DNA of 64,000 nucleotides from the NCBI RefSeq assembly GCF_005484585.1, contig NZ_CP039435.1, forward strand, positions 1,798,001 to 1,862,000, given 5' to 3'. Of the stretch, positions 8,972 through 18,939 are shown piece after piece. How positions within the stretch are numbered: position 1 is the stretch's first letter; the number at the start of each line of letters is the position of its first letter. This DNA is from Brevundimonas sp. SGAir0440. GTDB taxonomy: Bacteria > Pseudomonadota > Alphaproteobacteria > Caulobacterales > Caulobacteraceae. Under the pieces are notes generated by a model, which saw only the letters and a list, made by a program, of their open reading frames with translations, did not search any database and was not told where the DNA came from. The translations under genes were made by a program, and so were the position numbers.

Positions 8972-9544
8972 ATGACCCCAGGCGCCATCGCCATTCTCTC
9001 GCTCAGCATGTCCACGGACGCCTTTGCGGCCGCCGTCGGACGCGGGGCGTCGCATCGACCCGCCGTCAAGGACGCCGTCAAGGCCGGTCTGGTCTTCGGC
9101 GTGATCGAGGCGATCACCCCTCTGATCGGCTGGGGACTGGGCATCATCGCCGCCGGCCTGGTCGAAAAGGTCGATCACTGGATCGCCTTCACCCTGCTGC
9201 TGATCGTCGGCGGCAAGATGATCTGGGAAGGCGTTCAACCTCGCGGCGCGGAGGAGGATGAGGCGCCGCGCCGGTCCGGCCCCTGGGCGCTTGTGGCGAC
9301 GGCGGTCGGCACCAGCATCGACGCTGCGGCCGTCGGCGTGGGTCTGGCCTTCATCGGCGCCAATATCTGGGTGATCGCCGCCTCGATCGGCTTCACCACC
9401 TTCGTGTTGACCACCATCGGAATGCTGATCGGCAAGGCCGTAGGCACGCGCTTCGGCAAGACGGCCGAGATCATCGGCGGCATCGCCCTGATCGGTCTAG
9501 GCTCGGCCATCCTGCTGGAACACCTGGGCGTTCTTGGCGGCTGA
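8972..9544 (+). CDS. mntP: Manganese efflux pump MntP
   Basis: A 190-residue integral membrane protein with six predicted TM helices, the size and layout of MntP (DUF204). The two related halves each carry the family's acidic signature: SMSTDAFAAAVGRG near the N-terminus and GTSIDAAAVGVGLA at about residues 110-123. Both place an Asp inside a helix, where MntP needs it for Mn2+ export across the inner membrane. There is no strong ribosome binding site before ATG 8972, which suits control by the leader riboswitch. It has no partner gene: the hut cluster begins convergently seven bases after its stop. Confidence 0.95.
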   Translation: MTPGAIAILSLSMSTDAFAAAVGRGASHRPAVKDAVKAGLVFGVIEAITPLIGWGLGIIAAGLVEKVDHWIAFTLLLIVGGKMIWEGVQPRGAEEDEAPRRSGPWALVATAVGTSIDAAAVGVGLAFIGANIWVIAASIGFTTFVLTTIGMLIGKAVGTRFGKTAEIIGGIALIGLGSAILLEHLGVLGG

Positions 9545-9550
9545 GCCGGA

Positions 9551-11080
9551 TCAGGCCGAGGGCAGCAGGTCCGCCGCGAAGGGTCGATAACGACCGGCGC
9601 GCACGGCGTCGGTCGCGCGAGCGATGTCCGGGGCGAAATAGTGGTCGCTGGCGTAGGGGGCGGCAGCCTCGCGGACGATGGCGAAGACCTGTTCCAGCGC
9701 CGGCGAGCTAGTGAGCGGCCGATGGAACTCCAGTCCCTGCGCCGCCGCCAGAAGCTCGATGCCGACCACCGTCGCCGTGTTCTCGGCCATGTCCAGCAAA
9801 CGGCGGGCGCCGTGTGTGGCCATGCTCACGTGGTCTTCCTGGTTGGCGCTGGTCGGCACGGTGTCCACGCTGCACGGGTGAGCGACCATACGGTTCTCGG
9901 CGATCAGGGCCGCAGCCGTCACCTGGGCGATCATGAAGCCGGAGTTCAGGCCGCTTTCCCTGACCAGGAAGGCCGGCAGTTCGCTCATCTTGGGATCGAC
10001 CAGGATTGATGTGCGGCGTTCCGAGATATTGCCGATCTCGCAAAGCGCCATGGCGATCTGATCGGCAGCGAAAGCAACGGGTTCGGCGTGGAAGTTGCCG
10101 CCCGAAATGACGTCTCCATCCTCGATGAAGACCAGCGGATTGTCGGTGACGGCGTTCGCTTCGCGCGCCAGCGCAGCGGCGGCGCTGGTTAGCACATCGA
10201 GGATCGCGCCCATGACCTGAGGCTGGCAGCGCAGGGAGTAGGGATCCTGGACCTTGGAGCAGTCGTCGCGGTGGCTGTCGCGGATGGCGGAGCCCGCCAT
10301 CAGCTCGCGCAGGCGGGCGGCGACGGCGATCTGGCCCGGCTGACCGCGCAGGGCGTGGATACGATGATCGAACGGGGCGTCGGACCCTTTCAGCGCATCG
10401 ACCGCCAAGGCGCCGGCGGCGATGCCGGCCGCGAACGCCGCCTCGGCCGCGAACAGACCGGCGAGCGCCAGCGCGGTCGAGCACTGGGTGCCGTTCAGCA
10501 GCGCCAGGCCTTCCTTCGGGCCCAGCGTCAGAGGCGTCAGGCCGACCTTCGCCAGAGCCGCTTCGGCCTCCAAGGTCGCGCCGTTCAGCCGCGCCTCGCC
10601 CACGCCGATCAGGACGCAGGACATATGGGCCAGCGGCGCCAGGTCGCCCGAGGCGCCGACCGATCCCTTGGATGGAATGCAGGGCAGGACGTCCGCGTTG
10701 ACCAGGGCGATCAGGGCCTCCAGCGTCTCGCGCCGAATGCCCGAGGCGCCGCGCGACAGACTGGCGATCTTCAGCACCATCAAAAGACGCGTCACCGAAT
10801 CCGGCAGCAGCGGCCCGACGCCACAGGCGTGGCTGAGAACCAGATTACGCTGCAGCGTCTCCAGGTCTTCAGGCGCGATGGACGTGTTGGCCAGCAGGCC
10901 GAAGCCGGTGTTGACGCCATAGACGGTGCGCCCCTCGGCGACGATGGCGGCGATGGTCGCTGCGCCCCTTTCCACATCGGCCCAGGCGGCGGGCGTCAGT
11001 GAGACGATAGCAGGGCCCTCCAGCACCGCACGAAGCTGAGTAAGCGTGAGAGGCGACTGGCCGAGAGTAATCGCGGTCAT
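9551..11080 (-). CDS. hutH: Histidine ammonia-lyase
   Basis: A 509-residue HutH, which deaminates L-histidine to urocanate, the first step of histidine breakdown. The Ala143-Ser144-Gly145 triad in [12 protein letters not shown] forms the MIO electrophile by self-cyclisation. The active-site YGVNTGFG is present near residue 54, and further family blocks include [20 protein letters not shown] and NFHAEP. Length is standard. It is the last gene of the hutG-U-H operon, starting three bases after the hutU stop, and ends convergently next to mntP. Confidence 0.97.
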   Translation of the reverse strand: MTAITLGQSPLTLTQLRAVLEGPAIVSLTPAAWADVERGAATIAAIVAEGRTVYGVNTGFGLLANTSIAPEDLETLQRNLVLSHACGVGPLLPDSVTRLLMVLKIASLSRGASGIRRETLEALIALVNADVLPCIPSKGSVGASGDLAPLAHMSCVLIGVGEARLNGATLEAEAALAKVGLTPLTLGPKEGLALLNGTQCSTALALAGLFAAEAAFAAGIAAGALAVDALKGSDAPFDHRIHALRGQPGQIAVAARLRELMAGSAIRDSHRDDCSKVQDPYSLRCQPQVMGAILDVLTSAAAALAREANAVTDNPLVFIEDGDVISGGNFHAEPVAFAADQIAMALCEIGNISERRTSILVDPKMSELPAFLVRESGLNSGFMIAQVTAAALIAENRMVAHPCSVDTVPTSANQEDHVSMATHGARRLLDMAENTATVVGIELLAAAQGLEFHRPLTSSPALEQVFAIVREAAAPYASDHYFAPDIARATDAVRAGRYRPFAADLLPSA

Positions 11081-11083
11081 GGT

Positions 11084-12744
<1,661 letters not shown>

Positions 12745-12748
<4 letters not shown>

Positions 12749-13563
12749 CGTTGGCTCTCGGCGAAGGCGATGCAGGCGGTCAGGACGCGGCGCAGATGGC
12801 CGCGCATCGGCTCGGCGCGGTCCGGCTGGTAGGGGCTGGGCCAGTTGTCGGGCGACACCGGGCCGGCGGGATCGAGGATGTAGCCCCGGTCCGCCAGTTC
12901 CATCTGGATGGCGTGGACGCCGGTTTCAGGACGGCCATAATGGCGCGTGGTCCAGCCACCCTTGAAGCGGCCGTTGACGACGACGCTGTCGCCGCTGATC
13001 GCACAGGCTTTTCCGACAGCCTGCGTCAGCTCGCCGGCGCAGGTGGCGCCGTCGTTGTCGCCGATGTTGAACTGAGGCAGTTCACCCTCGAACAGGCGTG
13101 GCACGACAGACCGGATCGAATGGGCGTCGTAGAGGACGACCGGACCTCGGCTGCGCAGTCGCTCCAACTGGCCCTGCAGGGCGGTGTGATAGGGATCGAA
13201 CCAAGTCGCCCGTCGCTCCTCCGTTTCGGCCGCGTCGGGCTCCTGACCTGCCTGATACAGCGGCTCCCCGTCGAAGGTTTCAGTCGGGCACAGGCCGGTC
13301 GTTGTCATGCCGGGGTAGAGGGAGACGCCCGACGGATCGCGATTCACATCGATGACGCTGCGCGACACGCCCGTTCGCACCAGGGTCGCGCCCATGTCGA
13401 TCGCGAAGTCGTACAGCCGATCCACCCACCAGTCCGCATCCTTGCGGGCCAGCCAGGGCGAGGTCATCCGCGCCTCGATGGCAGCCGGAATGTCGGTGCC
13501 CGTGTGCGGCAGGCCGACCACCAGCGGCGCCGAACCTTCGTGGATGGTCAGCCAGTCCTGCAT
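12745..13563 (-). CDS. hutG: N-formylglutamate deformylase (amidohydrolase)
   Basis: A 272-residue N-formylglutamate amidohydrolase, which releases formate and glutamate from N-formylglutamate in the last step of the five-enzyme hut route. Landmarks are PHTGTDIP near the N-terminus, [25 protein letters not shown] with metal-binding Asp and His, [10 protein letters not shown], and [20 protein letters not shown] set the start at ATG 13563 because AGGGAGG lies eight bases upstream and the homologous region begins there. A start at 13629 would run through the operator. First gene of the leftward hut operon. Its partner hutF supplies the substrate. Confidence 0.93.
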
Positions 13564-13599
13564 CCGTTCGGCCTCCCTCGCCAAATCGATCCATCGTGG

Positions 13600-13613
13600 T
13601 ATGTCTAGACATA
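13600..13613. promoter_or_regulatory. Probable HutC operator between the divergent hut operons
   Basis: A perfect 14-bp palindrome, TATGTCTAGACATA, sits in the 77-bp gap between hutG (leftward) and hutF (rightward). Its core GTCTAGAC fits the GT-N-TA-N-AC pattern bound by GntR regulators of the HutC/FadR-type winged helix, and hutC itself is the second gene of the rightward operon. One site placed this way could repress both operons until urocanate is present. The palindrome is seen directly; the binding is inferred. Confidence 0.78.
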
Positions 13614-13640
13614 TTGATCGCAACGACACGGACCTGTCCA

Positions 13641-15017
13641 GTGACCCTTCAGCCGCAGCCTGTGGATCGCACCCTCTGGTTCGAGTCGGCCCTCTTGCCC
13701 AACGGCTGGGCGCGCGATGTCCGCATCGGCATCGCGAGCGGGCGGATCGTCAGTTTGGAAACCGGCGTGGCGCGCAGCCAGGCGGACGAGGGGGGCCGTG
13801 TCGCCCTGCCGGGCGTCGCCAATGTCCACAGCCACGCCTTTCAGCGCGCCATGGCGGGCCTGACCGAAGCGCGCGGGCCTTCGGACGACGACTTCTGGAC
13901 GTGGCGCGAGCTGATGTACCGCTTCCTGGATCGGGGCGGGCCGGAAGAGATCGAGGCCATCACCGCCCTGGCCTTCATGGAAATGCTGGAGGGCGGCTTC
14001 ACCCGCGTCGCCGAGTTCCATTATCTGCACAACGACCCGTCAGGTGCGGCCTATTCGGACCGGGCCGAGGTCGCCGCGCGGATCGTGGCGGCGGCGCAGG
14101 CGACGGGTGTCGCCCTGACCCTGCTGCCGGTTTTCTACGCCCATGCCGGGTTCGGGGGACAGCCGTCGGCGCATGGACAGCGGCGCTTCATCAACGATCT
14201 GGACGGTTTGGCCGATCTGGTGTCGCGATGCCGGACCCTGACCGACGATCTGCCCGACGCCGTGGTCGGGGTCGCGCCGCACAGCCTGCGCGCCGTCAGC
14301 CCGGACGAACTGGCGGCCATGCCTGCGCTGGCGGGCGACGGGCCGATCCATATCCATGTCGCCGAACAGACCAAGGAGGTTGCGGACTGCCTGGCGTGGT
14401 CAGGCGCGCGGCCGGTCGAATGGCTGCTTGCCAACACGCCGGTCGATCCGCGTTGGTGCCTGATCCACTCCACCCATGTGACTGAGACCGAATGGCGCGG
14501 CGTCGTCGCGCGCGGCGCCGTCGTCGGCCTGTGCCCGATCACCGAGGCCAATCTGGGCGACGGCGTCTTCCCGGCGGTCGATTTCACGCGCGCCGGCGGG
14601 CGGTTTGGCATCGGGACCGATTCCAACGTGCAGATCGGCGTCGCGGAGGAACTGCGGATGCTGGAATACAGTCAGCGGCTGGCGCTGCGCGGTCGCGCGG
14701 TCATGGCGGACCCTGAACGCTCGACGGGCCGCGCCTTGTTTGATCGCGCGCTGGCGGGCGGCGTCCAGGCGACGGGCGCGGCGTCGGGTCTGAGCGTCGG
14801 GGCGTCTGCGGACATCGTGTCGCTGGACACCAGCGGCGTCGCCTTTGCGGGACGATCGGGCGATGCGGTGCTCGACAGCTGGATCTTCGGCGCGCCGACG
14901 GGCTCGATCCGTTCGGTGTGGCGCGCGGGGCGGGAGGTCGTGAAAAACGGCCGCCATATCGCGCGAGACCGCATAGAGGCGCGCTATGGCAAGGCCTTGT
15001 CGACGGTGTTGGGGTGA
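13641..15017 (+). CDS. hutF: Formimidoylglutamate deiminase
   Basis: A 458-residue amidohydrolase-superfamily enzyme that converts N-formimino-glutamate to N-formylglutamate and ammonia. Metal-site motifs are NVHSHAFQRAM near residue 70, PHSLRAV, HIHVAEQ with the metal-binding His, LIHSTHVT and GTDSNVQI with the catalytic Asp. The presence of hutG of the deformylase type next door confirms this branch of the pathway. The start is uncertain: GTG 13641 is the most upstream candidate that clears the palindrome, GTG 13662 is possible, and ATG 13596 overlaps the operator and is unlikely. First gene of hutF-C-I, overlapping hutC by four bases. Confidence 0.92.
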   Translation: MTLQPQPVDRTLWFESALLPNGWARDVRIGIASGRIVSLETGVARSQADEGGRVALPGVANVHSHAFQRAMAGLTEARGPSDDDFWTWRELMYRFLDRGGPEEIEAITALAFMEMLEGGFTRVAEFHYLHNDPSGAAYSDRAEVAARIVAAAQATGVALTLLPVFYAHAGFGGQPSAHGQRRFINDLDGLADLVSRCRTLTDDLPDAVVGVAPHSLRAVSPDELAAMPALAGDGPIHIHVAEQTKEVADCLAWSGARPVEWLLANTPVDPRWCLIHSTHVTETEWRGVVARGAVVGLCPITEANLGDGVFPAVDFTRAGGRFGIGTDSNVQIGVAEELRMLEYSQRLALRGRAVMADPERSTGRALFDRALAGGVQATGAASGLSVGASADIVSLDTSGVAFAGRSGDAVLDSWIFGAPTGSIRSVWRAGREVVKNGRHIARDRIEARYGKALSTVLG

Positions 15018-15739
15018 GCCTGCATCGCCGCATTTACGCCGATCTGGAGGGGCTTATCCTGTCCGGCGAGCTATCGCCCGGCGACCGCATTCCGTTCGAG
15101 CATGAGCTGACCGAACGCTACGGCTGCTCGCGCATGACGGTCTCCAAGGCCATCTCGGAACTGGCGGGGCGTGGGCTGGTGACGCGCCGACGTCGCGCCG
15201 GCACCTTCGTCGCCCAGCCCAAGGCCCACGCCGCCGTCCTGGCTATTCCCGATCTGCGGGCCGAGGTGATCGAGCGCGGGCAGGCTTACGGCTATGTCCT
15301 CCTGGAGCGGATCGAACGCGAGCCGGACGGCGAGGACGAAGTCGAACTGGCGTCGGGCGGTCGTCTGCTGGATCTGACGTGTCTGCATAGCGCCGACGGC
15401 GCGCCCCTGGCCTTGGAACACCGGCTGATCGCGCTTGGCGCGGCCCCTCAAGCCATAAACGTGGATTTTCATACGGTTCCGCCGGGAAGCTGGCTCTTGG
15501 ACTCCGCGCCGTGGACCGAGGCGGAAAACCGCATTTCAGCGATCGCGGCGGACGCCCGCGCTGCCCGCCTACTGGAACTCAAGCCCGGCGCCGCCTGTCT
15601 ATGCGTCGAGCGGCGGACATGGCGGGACGGGCAGGGGGTGACGCGGGTGTGGCAGACCTTCCCCGGCGACCGCTACGATCTGGTGGCGCGCTTCTCGTCA
15701 GCCCATTCACCCGTTCTGGCCAAGGAGCCTCGCCGATGA
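15014..15739 (+). CDS. hutC: Histidine utilisation repressor, GntR family
   Basis: A 241-residue GntR/HutC-type repressor. An N-terminal winged helix-turn-helix covers about residues 3-70 (LILSGELSPGDRIPFEHEL, YGCSRMTVSKAISEL, GLVTRRRRAGTFVA). A UTRA ligand-binding domain follows (about 85-235, ending WRDGQGVTRVWQTFPGDRYDLVARF), which in HutC binds urocanate. It starts with GTG inside the hutF stop (GTGA) and overlaps hutI by four bases. Placing the repressor inside one of the operons it controls implies negative autoregulation through the palindrome at 13600-13613 (inference). Confidence 0.95.
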   Translation: MSLHRRIYADLEGLILSGELSPGDRIPFEHELTERYGCSRMTVSKAISELAGRGLVTRRRRAGTFVAQPKAHAAVLAIPDLRAEVIERGQAYGYVLLERIEREPDGEDEVELASGGRLLDLTCLHSADGAPLALEHRLIALGAAPQAINVDFHTVPPGSWLLDSAPWTEAENRISAIAADARAARLLELKPGAACLCVERRTWRDGQGVTRVWQTFPGDRYDLVARFSSAHSPVLAKEPRR

Positions 15740-16941
15740 AGGCCGACCGTCTGCTGATCGACTGCCATGTCGCCACCATGGTCGAGGGACCGGTCCCTTA
15801 TGGCGCCATCCAGGACGCCGCTGTGGTCGTCGCCAATGGCCGCATCGCCTGGGTGGGACCGCGCGCTGACCTGCCGGCCGTAGAAACGGCTGAAACCCAG
15901 CGTCTGGAGGGGCGATGGGTCACGCCTGGCCTAATCGACTGCCACACCCACCTGGTGTTCGGCGGCGACCGTTCGGCCGAGTTCGAACAGCGGCTGGGTG
16001 GCGCGACCTATGAGGAGATCGCGCGGGCCGGCGGCGGCATCGTCTCGTCCGTGAAGGCCACGCGCGCCGCGTCGGAGGATGACCTATTTGCCTCCGCCAT
16101 GACACGTCTGGCGGGGCTGAAGGCCACCGGGGTCAGCACCGTCGAGATCAAGTCCGGCTATGGTCTGGACCTTGAGGCGGAGCTGAAGATGCTGCGTGTT
16201 GCGCGTCGGATCGGGCGCGAGGGCAGGGTGCGTGTCCGCACCAGCTATCTGGGCCTGCATGCCGTGCCGCCTGAATATCGCGACGACAGGGCGGCCTATG
16301 TTGATTTGGCTATCGAAGACATCCTGCCCGCCGCCCATGCCGAAGGTTTGATCGATGCGGTCGACGCCTATTGCGAGCCCATCGCCTTCTCGACTGCAGA
16401 AGTGTCGCGCCTGTTCGACAAGGCCCGCGCGCTGGGCCTGCCGGTCAAGCTGCACGCCGATCAGTTGTCCAACGGCGGTGGTGCTGCCCTTGCGGCGCGG
16501 TATCAGGCCCTGTCGGCCGATCACATCGAACATGCGACCGAGGAGGGCGTCGCCGCCATGGCCGCCGCGGGCGTGGTCGCCGTCCTGTTGCCGGGCGCCT
16601 ATCTGATGCTGCGCGAGACCAAGGCCCCGCCGATCGATCTCCTGCGCCGCCACGGCGTGCGTATGGCCGTCGCCACCGACTGCAATCCGGGCACCTCGCC
16701 CGTCGCTTCGATGACCACTGCGCTCAATCTGGCCTGCGTCCAGTTCCGTCTGACGCCGGAAGAGGCTTTGGCCGGCACAACGCGGGAGGCGGCGAGGGCG
16801 CTGGACCTGCTGGACGAAATCGGCACTGTGGAACTGGGCAAGGCTGCCGACATCGCCGTCTGGGACATCTCGCGGCCGGCCGAGCTTTGCTATTGGGTCG
16901 GCAAGCCGCTCCTTTATAGCAGCACTGAAGCAGGTCTCTAA
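15736..16941 (+). CDS. hutI: Imidazolonepropionase
   Basis: A 401-residue metal-dependent amidohydrolase that opens the ring of imidazolone-5-propionate to N-formimino-glutamate. Motifs are LIDCHTHLVFGGDRS with the HxH metal ligands, TVEIKSGYGLD, SYLGLHAVP, KLHADQLSN, DHIEHA and ATDCNPGTSP with the catalytic Asp. Length is typical. ATG 15736 overlaps the hutC stop and has AAGGAG at good spacing. Last gene of hutF-C-I. Its end overlaps the convergent response regulator gene by four bases. Confidence 0.96.
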   Translation: MKADRLLIDCHVATMVEGPVPYGAIQDAAVVVANGRIAWVGPRADLPAVETAETQRLEGRWVTPGLIDCHTHLVFGGDRSAEFEQRLGGATYEEIARAGGGIVSSVKATRAASEDDLFASAMTRLAGLKATGVSTVEIKSGYGLDLEAELKMLRVARRIGREGRVRVRTSYLGLHAVPPEYRDDRAAYVDLAIEDILPAAHAEGLIDAVDAYCEPIAFSTAEVSRLFDKARALGLPVKLHADQLSNGGGAALAARYQALSADHIEHATEEGVAAMAAAGVVAVLLPGAYLMLRETKAPPIDLLRRHGVRMAVATDCNPGTSPVASMTTALNLACVQFRLTPEEALAGTTREAARALDLLDEIGTVELGKAADIAVWDISRPAELCYWVGKPLLYSSTEAGL

Positions 16942-17315
16942 ACTTCGGCGACGCCCATGGCCTTCATCAGGGCGTCGCGGATGGCGGCTTCGGTGAAAGG
17001 CTTCTGAATCGTGGGTTGGCCGCGCCATTCGTCGGGCAGTCCGCCTTCGCCGTAGCCGGTTGAAAAGACGAACGGCACGCCGCGTTCCTTCAACGCCTCC
17101 GCCACGGGAAAGACCTGACGACCGGCGACGTTCACGTCCAGCAGAGCGGCGTCGAGATTGTCCGTCTCTCGAGCCAGTTTTTGGCCGTCGTCCACATTGG
17201 AGGCGGGACCGATCGGCACGCATTCCATGTCTTCCAGAATGGTTTCCAGAAGCATGGCCACGAGGGATTCGTCTTCGACCACGAGGACACGGCGACCGGT
17301 CAGAGGTTGAGTCAT
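16938..17315 (-). CDS. Single-domain response regulator (FATGUY-like)
   Basis: A 125-residue lone receiver domain. The acidic pair Glu14-Asp15 (VVEDES), phosphoacceptor Asp60 (ALLDVNVAG) and Lys105 (QKPF) are all present. The motif PFVFSTGYGE near residues 81-90 places it with alphaproteobacterial FATGUY single-domain regulators such as SdrG, some of which take part in general stress signalling. There is no output domain, so it probably acts in a phosphorelay or by protein contact. Its ATG overlaps the upstream kinase stop as ATGA, marking the two as a cognate pair. Confidence 0.9.
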   Translation of the reverse strand: MTQPLTGRRVLVVEDESLVAMLLETILEDMECVPIGPASNVDDGQKLARETDNLDAALLDVNVAGRQVFPVAEALKERGVPFVFSTGYGEGGLPDEWRGQPTIQKPFTEAAIRDALMKAMGVAEV

Positions 17316-18820
17316 TGTGCGGCCGTCCTGTCCAGTGGAACCGTCAGTTCCGCGATCAATCCATCGGCGGCGTAGACCAGATCGATCTCGCCCGCCAGAT
17401 CATGTCGAATGTTTCGTTCAATCAAGCGGCTACCGAAGCCTCTTCTTTCCGGAGCCATAACCTTCGGGCCGCCGATTTCGCGCCAGCTCAGCTTCAGTTT
17501 CCGGTCGCGCTGATCCGCCAGGCCCCAGTCGATGAGGACGCGACCCTCCGGGGTATGAAGCGCGCCATATTTGGCGGCATTCGTCGCCAGCTCATGGAAG
17601 ATCATGCCCAAAGACAATACGACGGCCGGCTCCAGCGACACCGGCGGTCCGTTCAGGCTGATGCGGGTCGGTCCATAAGCCTCAGTCTCGTGCTCCAGAA
17701 TGGCGCGCAGGTCGGCGCCCTCCCAATGGCTTTGCGTCAGCAGATTGTGGGTGTGCGACAGCGCCATGATCCGGGACTGGAAGGTCTCGGCGAAGCTTGC
17801 AGGGTCGGTGTTGGAGCGGGCCGTCTGGATCGCGATGGACTGCACCGTGGCCAGGGTGTTCTTCACGCGATGGTTCAGTTCGTCGATCATCAACTTCTGA
17901 CGCTGGGCGGCCAGGACGTTTTCGGTGATGTCGTGGCCCTGAACGAAGATGCCCACGACCGCTCCCGCGTCGTCGCGGATCGGTTGATAGATGAAGTTGA
18001 GATAGACGGTTTCGAGCAGCCCGTCGGGCTTGCGCTGCAGCTGGGCCGCGCTCTCGCGGCCTTCATAGGGTTCGCCTGTGGCGAAGACGCTGTCGAGAAA
18101 TTCGTAGAAGCCTTGGCCTTCCAGTTCCGGCAGGGCCTGCCTGACGGGCTTTCCGGCGATATCCCTGTGACCGATGAGTTGGCTGTAGGCGTCGTTATGC
18201 ATCTGGAACCGGTGATCCGGCCCGGACAGGATGGCGACGAAGCCGGGCGCCTGCATGAACATTTCAACGAGACGATTGCGCTCGGTCTCCAGGCGACGAT
18301 TGTCCTCCTGCACCGACTGGGCGCGACGCAGGACCGAGCCGCCGACGATGGCGTCCAGCGCGGTGGTTGGCTCATCTGGGCGGATGACGGGCGCGAGGTC
18401 CGTCACATCCGTGGTGTGCTGAAGCAGCATGACCACTTCGCCGTCGGCGTTCAGGATGGGCGTATGGGTGGCGCTCCAGAGACGCTCTTCGAAAACCTCG
18501 CTGCCGTCCGGCTGGGCTCGAGGCATCGAAAAGCGCACGACCGCCAGATGATCGCGTTGGCGGGTGTCGCGCGCCTTTTCCAGTGAGGCACGGACTTGTC
18601 GGACGTTCTCCGGGGCGTCCGAGCCAGGGCCCGAGTCGAAGGTCGAGAATAGGGGCTGACCGACCATGTCGCCACGCTTGGCGCCTGTCACATCTATGTA
18701 AGCTTGGTTGACCTCGGCGATGCGCAGGTCAGGCGTAATCAGCACGTAAGGATTGGGCGAAGCCTGGAAGGCCGCGCCCAGATCGACGGTCAGGTCGCTT
18801 GATTTCACTGTTTCGTTCAA
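17312..18820 (-). CDS. PAS-PAS sensor histidine kinase, HWE/HisKA_2 type
   Basis: A 502-residue soluble sensor kinase. A PAS domain covers about residues 15-140 (ending LLQHTTDVTDLAP), a short coiled linker about 165-188, and a second PAS about 185-305 (ending IFVQGHDITE). Next come the phosphorylation site His317 in ELNHRVKNTLA and a catalytic domain with FHELATNAAKYGAL and SWREIGGP, characteristic of the HWE/HisKA_2 group. No TM segment is seen, so the signal is likely cytoplasmic. It overlaps the response regulator downstream. An AGAAC-N17-GTT element upstream hints at general stress control. PAS cofactors cannot be told from sequence alone. Confidence 0.92.
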   Translation of the reverse strand: MNETVKSSDLTVDLGAAFQASPNPYVLITPDLRIAEVNQAYIDVTGAKRGDMVGQPLFSTFDSGPGSDAPENVRQVRASLEKARDTRQRDHLAVVRFSMPRAQPDGSEVFEERLWSATHTPILNADGEVVMLLQHTTDVTDLAPVIRPDEPTTALDAIVGGSVLRRAQSVQEDNRRLETERNRLVEMFMQAPGFVAILSGPDHRFQMHNDAYSQLIGHRDIAGKPVRQALPELEGQGFYEFLDSVFATGEPYEGRESAAQLQRKPDGLLETVYLNFIYQPIRDDAGAVVGIFVQGHDITENVLAAQRQKLMIDELNHRVKNTLATVQSIAIQTARSNTDPASFAETFQSRIMALSHTHNLLTQSHWEGADLRAILEHETEAYGPTRISLNGPPVSLEPAVVLSLGMIFHELATNAAKYGALHTPEGRVLIDWGLADQRDRKLKLSWREIGGPKVMAPERRGFGSRLIERNIRHDLAGEIDLVYAADGLIAELTVPLDRTAAQ

Positions 18821-18845
18821 CGCCTACCCCGCACAGCGTGGCGAT

Positions 18846-18870
18846 AACGCGCCACATCGAAATCGGTTCT
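18846..18870 (-). promoter_or_regulatory. Possible EcfG-type promoter for the HWE kinase operon
   Basis: On the minus strand AGAAC is followed after 17 bases by GTT, 26 bases before the kinase start codon. The alphaproteobacterial EcfG/SigT consensus is GGAAC-N16/17-GTT, so this is one mismatch off. The spacing equals that of the three promoters at 35.5-35.8 kb. A single near-match can arise by chance, so support is weak. Confidence 0.35.
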
Positions 18871-18939
18871 CTCGTCACGTGTCGTGAACTGTGATCGCAA
18901 GTTTATTGGCGAGACGCCGGAATTTGCTAATCAGCGCGC

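Noticed and set aside
13596-13640. ATG 13596 as the start of hutF
   Set aside because: It would place the start codon on top of the palindromic operator and add a segment with no homology. No ribosome binding site.
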